Origin: Nanogingivalis sp963549415
Lineage (GTDB): Bacteria > Patescibacteriota > Saccharimonadia > Saccharimonadales > Saccharimonadaceae
NCBI GenBank assembly: GCA_963549415.1
Contig: CAUUYC010000003.1
Coordinates: 1 to 64,000 of the forward strand
Reading direction: 5' to 3'
DNA: 64,000 bases
Below the pieces are notes generated by a model, which made no database searches, was not told where the DNA came from, and saw only the letters and a list, made by a program, of their open reading frames with translations. Of this stretch, positions 40,328 to 48,582 are shown piece by piece. The first letter of the stretch is position 1; each line of letters begins with the position of its first letter. The translations under genes were made by a program, and so were the position numbers.

Positions 40328-41509
40328 ATGGATAGAGGTAGAAAAGTTGAACGCTCGACACTAGTTTTGGTTTCAGTTTTTATGCTGGTTTTAGGCTTTG
40401 CGGGTGGTTCAAGAATAGATGATATTAGAAATTTAATCGCACCAGTTTTTGGGCTCAAAAAGGTTGAAAGAATAGATTTTTCGAATGTCGAAAAAACTTA
40501 TCAAGCTTTAGCCTCAAATTTTGATGGTGAAATTGATAAGCAAAAAATTATCGATGGTGCTTCGAAAGGTCTAGTTGAAGCGGTAGGAGACAAATACACG
40601 GAGTATATGACTTCTAAAGAGGCCGAAGAATTCAATAAAAGCTTAAGTGGTGACGTTGGAACAGGAATTGGCGTTGAGCTCGCAAAAGATGGCGACTCCG
40701 TTAAAGTTGTGCGAGTTTTAGCTAAAAATCCAGCTGAAAGTGCAGGAATTTTAGCAGGTGATGTAATTTCGAAAGTTAATGGTGAAGATGTTTCGAAAGA
40801 AAATACTTCTGAAATTAGCAAAAAAATTCGTGGAGATGCTGGAACAACTGTTAAGATTGGTGTAGTTCGTGGTAATGAAAAGAAAGAATTCTCAGTAACG
40901 CGTGCGAAAATTGAAAATCCAAGCGTAGAGCTCTCAAAAAAAGATGGTATTGCAACGCTTTCAATCTATCGATTTGATAGTGAAACTGGTGTTTTGGCAA
41001 AAAAATATGCCGAAGAAATTAAAAATGAGGGAATTTCGAAAGTTATTTTAGATTTGCGCGGAAATGGCGGCGGATATGTTCAGGCTGCAAAAACCGTTGC
41101 AAGCTTGTGGCTTGAAAAAAATGCTTTGATCGTTAGTGAAAAGGCTGGTTCAAAAACGGTTGAGGAGATTCGAGCGACTGGTGACAATCCTTTGAAAGGT
41201 ATTAAAACTGTGATTTTACTTGACGGCTCCTCGGCTAGTGCGAGCGAAATCGTTGCAGGCGCTTTAAAGGAGCATAAAGCTGCTCAAATTGTTGGTGAAA
41301 AATCTTACGGTAAGGGAAGCGTTCAGACTACTATTGATATGCCAAATGGAGCTTTACTAAAAGTTACGATCGCGAAATGGTTTACGCCAAGTGGGAAAAA
41401 TATTTCGAATAATGGAATCTCGCCAGATATTAAAGTGAGCGCGCCAAAGGGTGAAAGTTATTTATTAAATGATATTCAAAAAAACAAGGCGTTAGAAATT
41501 TTAAAATAA
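40328..41509 (+). CDS. ctpA: Carboxyl-terminal processing protease (S41)
   Basis: A 393-residue protease with an N-terminal membrane anchor (residues about 10-27). A PDZ domain spans about 95-180 (GTGIGVELAKDGDSVKVV, NPAESAGILAGDVISKVNG). The S41 catalytic Ser is in LDGSSASASEIVAGAL and the Lys in GEKSYGKGSVQT. Such proteases trim or degrade extracytoplasmic proteins; substrates here are unknown. Leaderless. The receiver gene follows after 24 nt. Confidence 0.94.
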   Translation: MDRGRKVERSTLVLVSVFMLVLGFAGGSRIDDIRNLIAPVFGLKKVERIDFSNVEKTYQALASNFDGEIDKQKIIDGASKGLVEAVGDKYTEYMTSKEAEEFNKSLSGDVGTGIGVELAKDGDSVKVVRVLAKNPAESAGILAGDVISKVNGEDVSKENTSEISKKIRGDAGTTVKIGVVRGNEKKEFSVTRAKIENPSVELSKKDGIATLSIYRFDSETGVLAKKYAEEIKNEGISKVILDLRGNGGGYVQAAKTVASLWLEKNALIVSEKAGSKTVEEIRATGDNPLKGIKTVILLDGSSASASEIVAGALKEHKAAQIVGEKSYGKGSVQTTIDMPNGALLKVTIAKWFTPSGKNISNNGISPDIKVSAPKGESYLLNDIQKNKALEILK

Positions 41510-41533
41510 TTGCAGAACTGTTTAGGAGGGAAA

Positions 41534-41923
41534 ATGGAAGCAAGAAAAAAGATCTTATTAGTTGAAGATGATGAGGTTTTGGCTAGCGTATATCGTGCGA
41601 GGCTTGAGATGGAAGATTTTGAGGTTATGGAAGTTCATGACGGCGAGCAAGCGTTGACTGCAGCTTTAAAATATCGTCCAGATTTAATTATTCTTGACGC
41701 AATGATGCCAAAAATCTCGGGCTTTGATGTGTTAGATATTCTTCGAAATACTCCTGAAACAATGAATCTGCAAATTATTATGCTTACCGCTTTAAGCCAA
41801 GAAAGTGATCGTGAGCGAGCTGAAAAACTTGGCGTTGATGAATATCTTGTTAAATCTCAGGTGATGATTTCAGATGTGATTGAAAAGGTTCGTGAACATT
41901 TGGGCATCGGTGAAGATTACTAG
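41534..41923 (+). CDS. Stand-alone response regulator receiver
   Basis: A 129-residue receiver without output domain. Acidic residues are in LLVEDDEVLAS, the phosphorylated Asp in LIILDAMMPKISG, Thr in IMLTALS and Lys in EYLVKSQ. AGGAGG lies 5-10 nt before ATG 41,534. It is probably in one operon with ctpA, 24 nt upstream; no cognate kinase is adjacent. Confidence 0.9.
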   Translation: MEARKKILLVEDDEVLASVYRARLEMEDFEVMEVHDGEQALTAALKYRPDLIILDAMMPKISGFDVLDILRNTPETMNLQIIMLTALSQESDRERAEKLGVDEYLVKSQVMISDVIEKVREHLGIGEDY

Positions 41924-41945
41924 CAGATCCAAAATAAGTAAAATA

Positions 41946-41980
41946 AAAAATGAGTCAATCTTTCGAAAGGCTCATTTTTT
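41946..41980. terminator. Bidirectional terminator between receiver and rpmA
   Basis: AAAATGAGTC pairs with GGCTCATTTT; the loop contains the TTTCGAAA palindrome. A and T runs flank both sides. Confidence 0.83.
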
Positions 41981-41987
41981 ATTGCAA

Positions 41988-42266
41988 TTACGCAGCAACA
42001 ACTTCTACAACTGTGCGTCGTTCTGTTTTGCCAGTAAATTTGCGTTTTTGGATTTGTTTAAATTTCACAACACCGTCTTGTTTGGCGTGAATCGTGAAAT
42101 TTCGGCTCATGTAAGTTCCTTCACCAGCCAATTTAGTTGCACCAGTCTGTCGAACGAGAACTTCGCCCTCGTTAACTTTTTGGCCACCAAATCGTTTAAC
42201 ACCAAGGCGTTGACCGGCGTTATTGTGGACGTTCTTACTTGAACCACCCGATTTAACGTGTGACAT
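41988..42266 (-). CDS. rpmA: 50S ribosomal protein L27
   Basis: L27 lies near the peptidyl transferase centre. The N terminus SHVKSGGSSKNVHNNAGQRLGVKRFGGQ and the block EGEVLVRQTGATKLAGEGTYMS are diagnostic, though the start reads MSHVKSGGS where MAHKKGGGS is usual. 92 residues. Its start overlaps the end of the upstream methyltransferase by 14 nt; rplU, its common partner, is not adjacent. Confidence 0.96.
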   Translation of the reverse strand: MSHVKSGGSSKNVHNNAGQRLGVKRFGGQKVNEGEVLVRQTGATKLAGEGTYMSRNFTIHAKQDGVVKFKQIQKRKFTGKTERRTVVEVVAA

Positions 42267-43479
42267 TTTTACTCCTTATTAGTACTAATAATTCACGCGC
42301 CACAACTTGATCTTCGCGATAATATATTAGATCTTGTGGTTTAACGCGCATAAATTCCTTTCTATTATACCCCAGCTCATTTAAAAAGTCAATAAGTGGA
42401 AGGTGCGAAAAATCGCCATTTTGTGTTTTCCAAGCAGGAACAGCAATGCAAATCTGTGTACCTTCTGGAATTTGCTGCGATAAATTCTTTAAAAAGTTCG
42501 AAATTATACGATTGCAATTTTCGCGAACTTCTGCTAATTTTTTGGGCGAAGGTGGAGCAGAGAATGGTTGCCCTAAGTAGGTCTCGCAAACCACGCTTGA
42601 AAGTTTTTTTGCAAAACTCCATTTTTCAATTGTAGCGTCAGCTTCGTAAATTTCTCCAAGTTCACCATGCGGTTTAAACTCTCGCACAAACCAATCACTA
42701 TTTTCTTTCGAAAACTCCACCATTTTTTCACTCAAATCTGTTCCGTTTGCTTTAAAACCTTTTAAAAGCGCTTCTTGAATAACTGTGCCAGTACCGCAAA
42801 AAGGATCGAGGATTTCTGGCTTTTCGAAAGTTTTTTTACCAAAAAGTGCTTCAATCTGCGGCTGATTTTCGCCAACACCTAAATTGATCATTGTTTGGGC
42901 AAGTTTTGGTGGTAACATCCCGACAAAAGCATCGCGCTTTGGCCTGTTTTGATCGCGTCTAGCATAGCTTGTGATATTTTGCGCGCCTTCACTTAAAGCG
43001 ATAATTGTTTTTTTACCGCCACGAACTACTAAAATTTCGATTTTTTTCTCGCTTAAGCCAAGCTTATTATTGTGCGAAATTGCGGTTGAGAGCTCAGTAT
43101 TTTTTGAAGGGATTATTCGCACCGAAACACCGTGATTTTTAAGCTTTTGTTTAATGATTGATCCAGTTTTCGAAACTTCGTTCGCCCGAATTTTTAAGCC
43201 ATAAGCTGAAATGCCTAGTGTAATTTTTCCGCTAAAATCCGCAAAATCGTGTTCAAAAATTTTGGTTATTTTTTTTGAAACATCTCGCCAATCTGTTGAA
43301 TTGACTTCAAAAACAACTTGGCCGGTTTTTAAAATTGAGCCAAAATGCGAAACATTGAGTTTTTCGGTTTCAATAAGACAGGCGTAATCACCCAGTACAC
43401 GAATTTTATCGCCGCCAAAAACACTTTCGAGTTCGGCAATCCCGATACTTGGCTGACGCCCTAAAATTGCAATTTTCAT
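42253..43479 (-). CDS. THUMP-type RNA methyltransferase (Trm11/TrmG10-like), altered catalytic motif
   Basis: A 408-residue protein. The N-terminal 160 residues resemble a THUMP/NFLD-type RNA-binding region; the C-terminal half is a SAM methyltransferase with motif I DPFCGTGTVIQEAL near residue 220 and NGTDLSEKMVE after it. At the expected N/D-PP-Y catalytic position the sequence reads VVCETYLGQPF, so the usual motif is missing. Relatives modify tRNA guanosine 10; target and activity here are inferred. On the minus strand TATAAT lies 6 nt before the ATG, so it is probably leaderless. Operon with rpmA. Confidence 0.75.
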   Translation of the reverse strand: MKIAILGRQPSIGIAELESVFGGDKIRVLGDYACLIETEKLNVSHFGSILKTGQVVFEVNSTDWRDVSKKITKIFEHDFADFSGKITLGISAYGLKIRANEVSKTGSIIKQKLKNHGVSVRIIPSKNTELSTAISHNNKLGLSEKKIEILVVRGGKKTIIALSEGAQNITSYARRDQNRPKRDAFVGMLPPKLAQTMINLGVGENQPQIEALFGKKTFEKPEILDPFCGTGTVIQEALLKGFKANGTDLSEKMVEFSKENSDWFVREFKPHGELGEIYEADATIEKWSFAKKLSSVVCETYLGQPFSAPPSPKKLAEVRENCNRIISNFLKNLSQQIPEGTQICIAVPAWKTQNGDFSHLPLIDFLNELGYNRKEFMRVKPQDLIYYREDQVVARELLVLIRSKNVTR

Positions 43480-43519
43480 TATTTTATTATAACATATTTA
43501 ATTGATTTTAAAAATATAC

Positions 43520-43549
43520 TTGACAAAGTATCAGGGGGGGGGGTAAAAT
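43520..43549 (+). promoter_or_regulatory. Promoter with G10 tract in the spacer
   Basis: TTGACA at 43,520-43,525 and TAAAAT at 43,544-43,549 are separated by 18 nt, the last ten being an uninterrupted G run (43,534-43,543). It drives the surface protein gene at 43,606. Slippage in the G run would change the spacer length. Confidence 0.82.
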
Positions 43550-43605
43550 ATAAACATAAACGAGTTAAGTTAATATTCACCTTTATTGGTGGAAAAAGGA
43601 GAAGA

Positions 43606-44967
43606 ATGAAATATAAAATTAAGATCGCGGCGATTTTGGCGAGTATGGTTGCTGGTGGAGCTTTGGTGCGGCCAGCTTTTGCTGATACGCCAAAACAGCT
43701 CACAAAGATTTTGACCTCACCAAATATTCAGATCAAAGCTGACCCAAAAGTAGATAAAGTTGCAATAGATGATCGCTGGTATAGCTTTGGGATGGATTTT
43801 GATATTCAAGAACCAGTTAACCCCGGCGACTACTTCTTTATCTATCAAAAAGGTATCGCTGGCATGGGTGAAGTCCGAGACTTTGATATCAAAGCTAATG
43901 GCAAAACTGTAGCAACTGCTAAGGTTATTGGTGCTAATAAAAGTCGTGCATTTTATTCTTCATATAAAACTGATGCCGCAGGTATTGCTCAGTTTGATGC
44001 CTATAAAGTTGATGAGGCTGTGCCTTGGAGTAAATGGAAGGTTACCTTCAACGAAAGCGTTAAGGGACAAAATGTTAATAAAATAGGTTTTAATTTTTCT
44101 AATATTCATGCCGGCTATCCATTGGTAGACTCTTCACCTAATTATGATGTTCGTGCTTTTGCTACAGTAAATGACCGAGAAGTATTTAGTAAACATATTA
44201 AAGTTAATGGTTATACTAAAAGACTTTCATATAGTGATACAATATGGCGCAGTAGTTCTAGTTTTAATTCTGATACTAAAAGGGGAAACTTAGTTTTCGG
44301 TATAGAGACAAAAAGCGATTGGAAAGATGCAAATATTAAAGTAGAACTAGAGAGCGACTCGCCAGTTCTATTTAGTAAATACAAGACTGAGCGAAGTTAC
44401 GGGTCGAACTTTATATTTGATGATAGTAATAGAGTTAACGCGGATAAGCTAATCATGGAGACTCCACGAACTGGTTTTAAGTTTGGCTTTGATAGTGAAG
44501 GTTTGGCGGGTAATATTAAAGTCTTAGAACAACAGAATTTGAAGACTTCTTCTGGGTTTGATTTTCCGATAGAGCTAAATCCTGACCCAGCAGCTCAAGA
44601 TAATATTGATCTAGCTAACGGTAAACTCAAGAATATCAAATATAAAGTTACGGTAACTGCAAAAGATGGATCGGTGATATTCCAAAGTAATGGTGTGCAT
44701 GAAGTGCCAATCAAGGGTATCTTAACTCAAGCTGATCTTGAAGCTATTAGACCAAAACCAACCAAACCAGTAAAAGAAGCAGAAGCTAAAACTGAAAAGT
44801 CAGCCGAAGCTCCTCGCGGTGAAGTAGCTCCAAAGACTCCACAAACTGGATTTAACAAATCAGAGAATAATGATGCATTCGGTTGGATTATGCTAGCCTC
44901 GGCTGTTCTTATGACACTAACTAGTGGTGTAGTTATTTATCGAAAAAAATCAAAAATTAACTTGTAA
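43606..44967 (+). CDS. Cell-surface adhesin-like protein with TPQTGF anchor, poly-G promoter
   Basis: A 453-residue secreted protein. Start supported by AAAGGAG and a signal peptide ending RPAFA. It shares the GD-turn adhesin-like modules of the 3376 and 32,089 proteins (VNPGDYFFIYQKG near residue 65; ANIKVELESDSPVLF near 245). A Lys/Glu/Pro linker leads to KTPQTGF, a membrane span and RKKSKINL. TTCGAA is absent and AGA/ATA codons are frequent. Its promoter contains a G10 tract, so expression is likely to vary between cells. Monocistronic with terminator. Confidence 0.82.
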   Translation: MKYKIKIAAILASMVAGGALVRPAFADTPKQLTKILTSPNIQIKADPKVDKVAIDDRWYSFGMDFDIQEPVNPGDYFFIYQKGIAGMGEVRDFDIKANGKTVATAKVIGANKSRAFYSSYKTDAAGIAQFDAYKVDEAVPWSKWKVTFNESVKGQNVNKIGFNFSNIHAGYPLVDSSPNYDVRAFATVNDREVFSKHIKVNGYTKRLSYSDTIWRSSSSFNSDTKRGNLVFGIETKSDWKDANIKVELESDSPVLFSKYKTERSYGSNFIFDDSNRVNADKLIMETPRTGFKFGFDSEGLAGNIKVLEQQNLKTSSGFDFPIELNPDPAAQDNIDLANGKLKNIKYKVTVTAKDGSVIFQSNGVHEVPIKGILTQADLEAIRPKPTKPVKEAEAKTEKSAEAPRGEVAPKTPQTGFNKSENNDAFGWIMLASAVLMTLTSGVVIYRKKSKINL

Positions 44968-45000
44968 GTTAAAAATATTTGTTAAATAATTTATAGTTCA

Positions 45001-45047
45001 AAAAAGACATTTGCTAAAGTATTATCAAAATGCAGATGTCTTTTTTG
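45001..45047 (+). terminator. Terminator of the 43,606 surface gene
   Basis: AAAAAAGACATTTGC pairs with TGCAGATGTCTTTTTT with a long loop. Confidence 0.83.
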
Positions 45048-45097
45048 TTTTAATGCGGGGTGAGAAAAACTTTTTAGATTGTGCTATAATAAAGCAT

Positions 45098-45199
45098 ATG
45101 GATTTTGATTTTAGTGAATTTGATGATTTAGTTGAAGGTCAAATATGTTCAACTAATATCCAACTAACTGTGGATATTTTTTTAGTGTTTATGGTATAA
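45098..45199 (+). CDS. Possible leaderless micro-ORF, 33 aa
   Basis: TATAAT at 45,085-45,090 is 7 nt before an ATG that opens 33 codons starting MDFDFSEFDDLVEG, with a hydrophobic end (VDIFLVFMV). The beginning resembles the first residues of XseA here (MDFDEFEELLNF). Its stop overlaps the -10 of the next gene. It may be a small protein or a decayed or upstream copy of a start region. Confidence 0.3.
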   Translation: MDFDFSEFDDLVEGQICSTNIQLTVDIFLVFMV

Positions 45200-45208
45200 T
45201 AGAATTAT

Positions 45209-46306
45209 ATGGAAGAAGATATTAGAACTGAAAACGCTGAGATCAAAAATACTGAAAATCTGACAGAAAACGAGGTTGAAATTTCAAATAAAGACCAAAA
45301 TTTTGAAGAAGCTGAAAATTCGAAAAAAGATGAGTCAACTGATATTTTTCAGTGGGCAAATTTGACTGATGGAATTAAAAATGAGCTTGATGTAGAATTT
45401 TTCTTATTTAATAAAAATTTTGTGCCTTTTGTAACTAGTTTTTCGAGCGAATTGAACTCGCAAATTAAGCCGTTGTTTTTGTTTGATATGATAAACTTTG
45501 TAAATATGGGCGCAGGAACTGGTTTGAGCGTGCGAGATTATGAAATGGATGGTGGTGCGGGCAAAGATGTTCTTTTAAAAACCGAACTGCAAAAAGTTCA
45601 ACACGCTGATACGCTATTAAATATAATTGAAACGCAATATTCCGATATTGTTGAATTTAACGAAAACGAACATGATTTTAAGCGAATTAAAGGAATTTTG
45701 GCAAGGTTTACGAATTCGAAGGGCGAGAAATTTTATGTTGCTAAACAAATTATGCAAGGGCAGGTTTTGCGCGGAGCAACTGCTTGGGAATTTCGAAATG
45801 GTAAATTTGGTGCATTTGAGCCTGAATTTGGTTTAAAAATCCAGCCAGATAATCAAGTTTTGATCGTCAATAATGATATCTTTATTTTCAACCAAGGAAA
45901 ATTCGAAAAACTCTTTAATTACGATTATAAAAAACAAGTTTTAGCTGATAAAAAAGTTTTGGAAATCGAAAGAAAGTATAAATTGAGTTTTCCTGATGGT
46001 TTAGATTTGCAAACTTTGGTTCGCGAACATAAAAAGGCTGCTACAAAATTACAAAAAATGGATGAAATTGGTGAAATTTCACAAGATAAAGTGGTTGAAT
46101 ACGCTGATGAAATGCAGCTTGAATTAATGACGGATGACAACGGTGCGATCATTATTATGGATGGCAACGATTTGGATATGTTTGTGAATTTAATTAATGA
46201 AGATTATATCTTGAGCGAAATCACTGGACGCCGTTATGAAATTAAAAGCAAAAAATTGCTCGATGAGCCAGAAGGTGAACCGCCACGAATGATCGGAAGT
46301 GAGTAG
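45209..46306 (+). CDS. Hypothetical protein, possibly DUF4868/KwaB-like
   Basis: A 365-residue soluble protein. The first 50 residues are acidic and probably disordered. Residues about 180-260 show a pattern I associate with DUF4868 (KwaB of the Kiwa phage-defence system): a strand, INNDIFIF-like step (here VNNDIFIFNQGKFEKLFNYD) and a following helix; this is a tentative match. No KwaA-like membrane partner is adjacent. TATAAT is 8 nt before the ATG (leaderless). A Pif1-like helicase gene follows after 9 nt, so the two are co-transcribed. Confidence 0.6.
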   Translation: MEEDIRTENAEIKNTENLTENEVEISNKDQNFEEAENSKKDESTDIFQWANLTDGIKNELDVEFFLFNKNFVPFVTSFSSELNSQIKPLFLFDMINFVNMGAGTGLSVRDYEMDGGAGKDVLLKTELQKVQHADTLLNIIETQYSDIVEFNENEHDFKRIKGILARFTNSKGEKFYVAKQIMQGQVLRGATAWEFRNGKFGAFEPEFGLKIQPDNQVLIVNNDIFIFNQGKFEKLFNYDYKKQVLADKKVLEIERKYKLSFPDGLDLQTLVREHKKAATKLQKMDEIGEISQDKVVEYADEMQLELMTDDNGAIIIMDGNDLDMFVNLINEDYILSEITGRRYEIKSKKLLDEPEGEPPRMIGSE

Positions 46307-46315
46307 TTTTCGAAA

Positions 46316-47863
46316 ATGAAGCAAGCGTTAGCATTAGAGATTATGCTCTCAGGCGAAAATGTTTTTTTAACTGGTGCAGCAGGAAGTGGAAAAACTTTCA
46401 CGCTTAACCAGTTTATTAAGCTTGCAAAAAATTCTGGAAAAAAGGTTAGCGTTACGGCTACCACTGGTTTAGCAGCAACTCATCTTGGAGGAAACACCAT
46501 TCACGCCTGGAGCGGAATTGGAATTTACGATTATCTTTCGAGAAAATTTTTTGAAAAATTCCCAAAAACGCGGGCTGAAATTATTAAAAATACAGATATT
46601 TTGGTGATTGATGAAATCTCTATGTTGCACGATTTTCGACTAGACATGGTTGAAGAAATTTGTCGCACAATTCGCCAAAACGACAAACCTTTTGGTGGGA
46701 TTCGAGTAATTTTATGTGGTGATTTTTTTCAACTACCGCCAATTAACCGAGCTGGCGGGCGAACTGGTGGCTTTGCAATTCATTCGAACGCTTGGAAACT
46801 TGCTGAATTTACGATTTGCTATCTTGAGGAAAACCACCGCCAAAAAAATGATGAACTATCTGAAATTTTAAACGCACTTAGAGCAGATGATTTACGCCGA
46901 AAACACGCTCAGAGTTTGCTTGATCGCATTGATGTTGAACCTAACTTTGAAAGTGATGATTTTTCAAAAAACTTAACCGAACTCCACACTACTAATATCG
47001 ATGTTGATAAAATTAATGAGCAAAAGCTTGCCGAACTTGAAGGCGAGGAGTTTCATTTTGCGCAAACTACAACTGGTGCAAAAAACTACGTTGAAACTTT
47101 ACAGAAATCCGTTCTTGCGCCAGAACTCTTGCGACTCAAAAAAGGTGCTTTAGTAATGGCGGTAAAAAATGCCCAAAACCGCCAATATGTGAACGGTTCA
47201 ATTGGTGAAGTTATTGATTTTGAAAGATTAACAGATTACCCAATTGTTCAATTTCGAAATGGTAAAATTATTACAATGGTGCCAGAAACTTGGGAAATGC
47301 GTGATGGAGAAAAAAAGCGAGCAAGTATTATGCAAATTCCACTCCGACTAGCATATGCAATTACGGTTCATAAAAGTCAGGGGATGACACTCGATGCTGC
47401 ACGAATCGACCTTCGAAAAGCCTTTTCTGAAGGAATGGGGTATGTGGCGCTTTCTCGTGTTCGCTCTCTTGATAAACTTTATTTGCTCGGAATAAATCGC
47501 ACCGCTTTGATGGTTAGCGAAGAGGCGCAAAAAATTGATCTTAGGCTTAAAAATGAAAGCTTAAAAGCTGAAAAACGTTTTTCGCACTTGAAGGAAGTCA
47601 CTAAAAAGCGTGAAGCGGGTGAAATTATTGAAACAAAACCATCAAAAACAATTTGGGCTGAAAAGCTTGAAAAAATGCGGCAAGAATATCCAAATGCATA
47701 TCGTGCATGGGGGCTTGTCGATGATTCAAAATTACAAGAAATGGTTTTCGAAAATGGTAAAATTGACGCAGATTTAATTGCTAAATTGAGTAAAGAGCTA
47801 GGCCGTCACAAAGGCTCGATTGTAGCTCGCATAAAAAAACTCTTTGGTGAAGATGCTATATAA
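46316..47863 (+). CDS. Pif1/RecD-like superfamily 1 DNA helicase
   Basis: A 515-residue helicase. Motifs: Walker A FLTGAAGSGKTFTLNQF (about residue 18), motif II LVIDEISMLHDF, motif III RVILCGDFFQLPP, and the C-terminal LAYAITVHKSQGMTLDAARIDL with ALSRVRSLDKLYLL. Pif1-like enzymes unwind DNA 5'-to-3' and clear structured DNA. The last 60 residues form a helical basic domain (GRHKGSIVARIKKLFG) that resembles HRDC/RQC-type accessory regions. It follows the 45,209 gene by 9 nt. Confidence 0.92.
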   Translation: MKQALALEIMLSGENVFLTGAAGSGKTFTLNQFIKLAKNSGKKVSVTATTGLAATHLGGNTIHAWSGIGIYDYLSRKFFEKFPKTRAEIIKNTDILVIDEISMLHDFRLDMVEEICRTIRQNDKPFGGIRVILCGDFFQLPPINRAGGRTGGFAIHSNAWKLAEFTICYLEENHRQKNDELSEILNALRADDLRRKHAQSLLDRIDVEPNFESDDFSKNLTELHTTNIDVDKINEQKLAELEGEEFHFAQTTTGAKNYVETLQKSVLAPELLRLKKGALVMAVKNAQNRQYVNGSIGEVIDFERLTDYPIVQFRNGKIITMVPETWEMRDGEKKRASIMQIPLRLAYAITVHKSQGMTLDAARIDLRKAFSEGMGYVALSRVRSLDKLYLLGINRTALMVSEEAQKIDLRLKNESLKAEKRFSHLKEVTKKREAGEIIETKPSKTIWAEKLEKMRQEYPNAYRAWGLVDDSKLQEMVFENGKIDADLIAKLSKELGRHKGSIVARIKKLFGEDAI

Positions 47864-47904
47864 AGTAGATTTTTAGTCAATTTATTTCAAAATTAATTGT
47901 ATGT

Positions 47905-47937
47905 AAAAGGCTTTCGGAAATTCGAGAGTCTTTTAAC
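47905..47937 (+). terminator. Terminator after the helicase
   Basis: AAAAGGCTTTCG pairs with CGAGAGTCTTTT around GAAATT. The rest of 47,938-48,090 is AT-rich with nothing recognisable. Confidence 0.8.
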
Positions 47938-48090
47938 TTTGGTTATTTTTTATGGAATAATAAGGGTTAAAGGTTTAAAAATACGAAAACAATAAAATAG
48001 TGAAATGTCAAAAAATAAAATAAAATAAAACTACATAATGTCAAGCGAACAAATTGTTGGCAGAGGGTTTTGAAATGTTTTAGAATAATT

Positions 48091-48133
48091 TAGCATAAAA
48101 GCTATTGACTTTTTAAAAAACTTATGCTATTAT
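48091..48133 (+). promoter_or_regulatory. Promoter with overlapping inverted repeat
   Basis: TTGACT at 48,105-48,110, 17 nt, TATTAT at 48,128-48,133. TAGCATAA (48,091-48,098) and TTATGCTA (48,122-48,129) form a perfect 8-bp inverted repeat around the -35 and into the -10, possibly an operator. Confidence 0.75.
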
Positions 48134-48189
48134 ATAAACATACAAAACAATTAAGATCAAATAAGTCAAATAAACAAAAAAGGAAAAAA

Positions 48190-48495
48190 ATGACAAAAAA
48201 ACAAACAGAAACAAAAATTGCTAAAAAAACTACAACTAAAAAAGTTGCTGAAAAAACTACAAAAGTTTCAAAAAAAGAGCAAGATATTAAAAAAGCTAAA
48301 ACTTTGCTTACGAATAATGGAATCATTATTGCTGAAGATGGAACAGTAGTGGTTGACCAAGTTACACAAGATTTCCGAAGTGCGGTTTTGGTTCTTTCGC
48401 TTGCAATCAACCTTGTTGTATTTGTTACATACTTGATTCTAATGTCTACAACGAAATATGATACTGCATTAATTAGTGCATTATTGCCACGATAA
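48190..48495 (+). CDS. Small C-terminally membrane-anchored protein, 101 aa
   Basis: AAAGGAA precedes ATG 48,190. The first 40 residues are Lys/Thr-rich with TKKxxxK repeats, like a low-complexity basic tail; residues 40-65 form a short globular part (LLTNNGIIIAEDGTVVVDQV) and residues about 70-95 a membrane span. Function unknown. It has a strong promoter and is transcribed alone, just upstream of the region with TTTTCCACA boxes. Confidence 0.7.
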   Translation: MTKKQTETKIAKKTTTKKVAEKTTKVSKKEQDIKKAKTLLTNNGIIIAEDGTVVVDQVTQDFRSAVLVLSLAINLVVFVTYLILMSTTKYDTALISALLPR

Positions 48496-48524
48496 ATTAG
48501 TTTTCAACAATTAAACACAAGCAT

Positions 48525-48582
48525 TGTGGAAAAGCGGGGAATATCTGTTAAAAGGCTTGCTTTTCCACATAGTTGTGGAAAA
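48525..48582. repeat. Three TTTTCCACA/TGTGGAAAA boxes forming alternative hairpins
   Basis: TGTGGAAAA at 48,525-48,533, TTTTCCACA at 48,561-48,569 and TGTGGAAAA at 48,574-48,582. The second can pair with the first (11 bp including GC) or the third (9 bp, TAGT loop). The sequence is like a DnaA box (TTATCCACA; TTTTCCACA in cyanobacteria) and an AT-rich stretch follows. A fourth copy is at 56,988. Confidence 0.6.
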
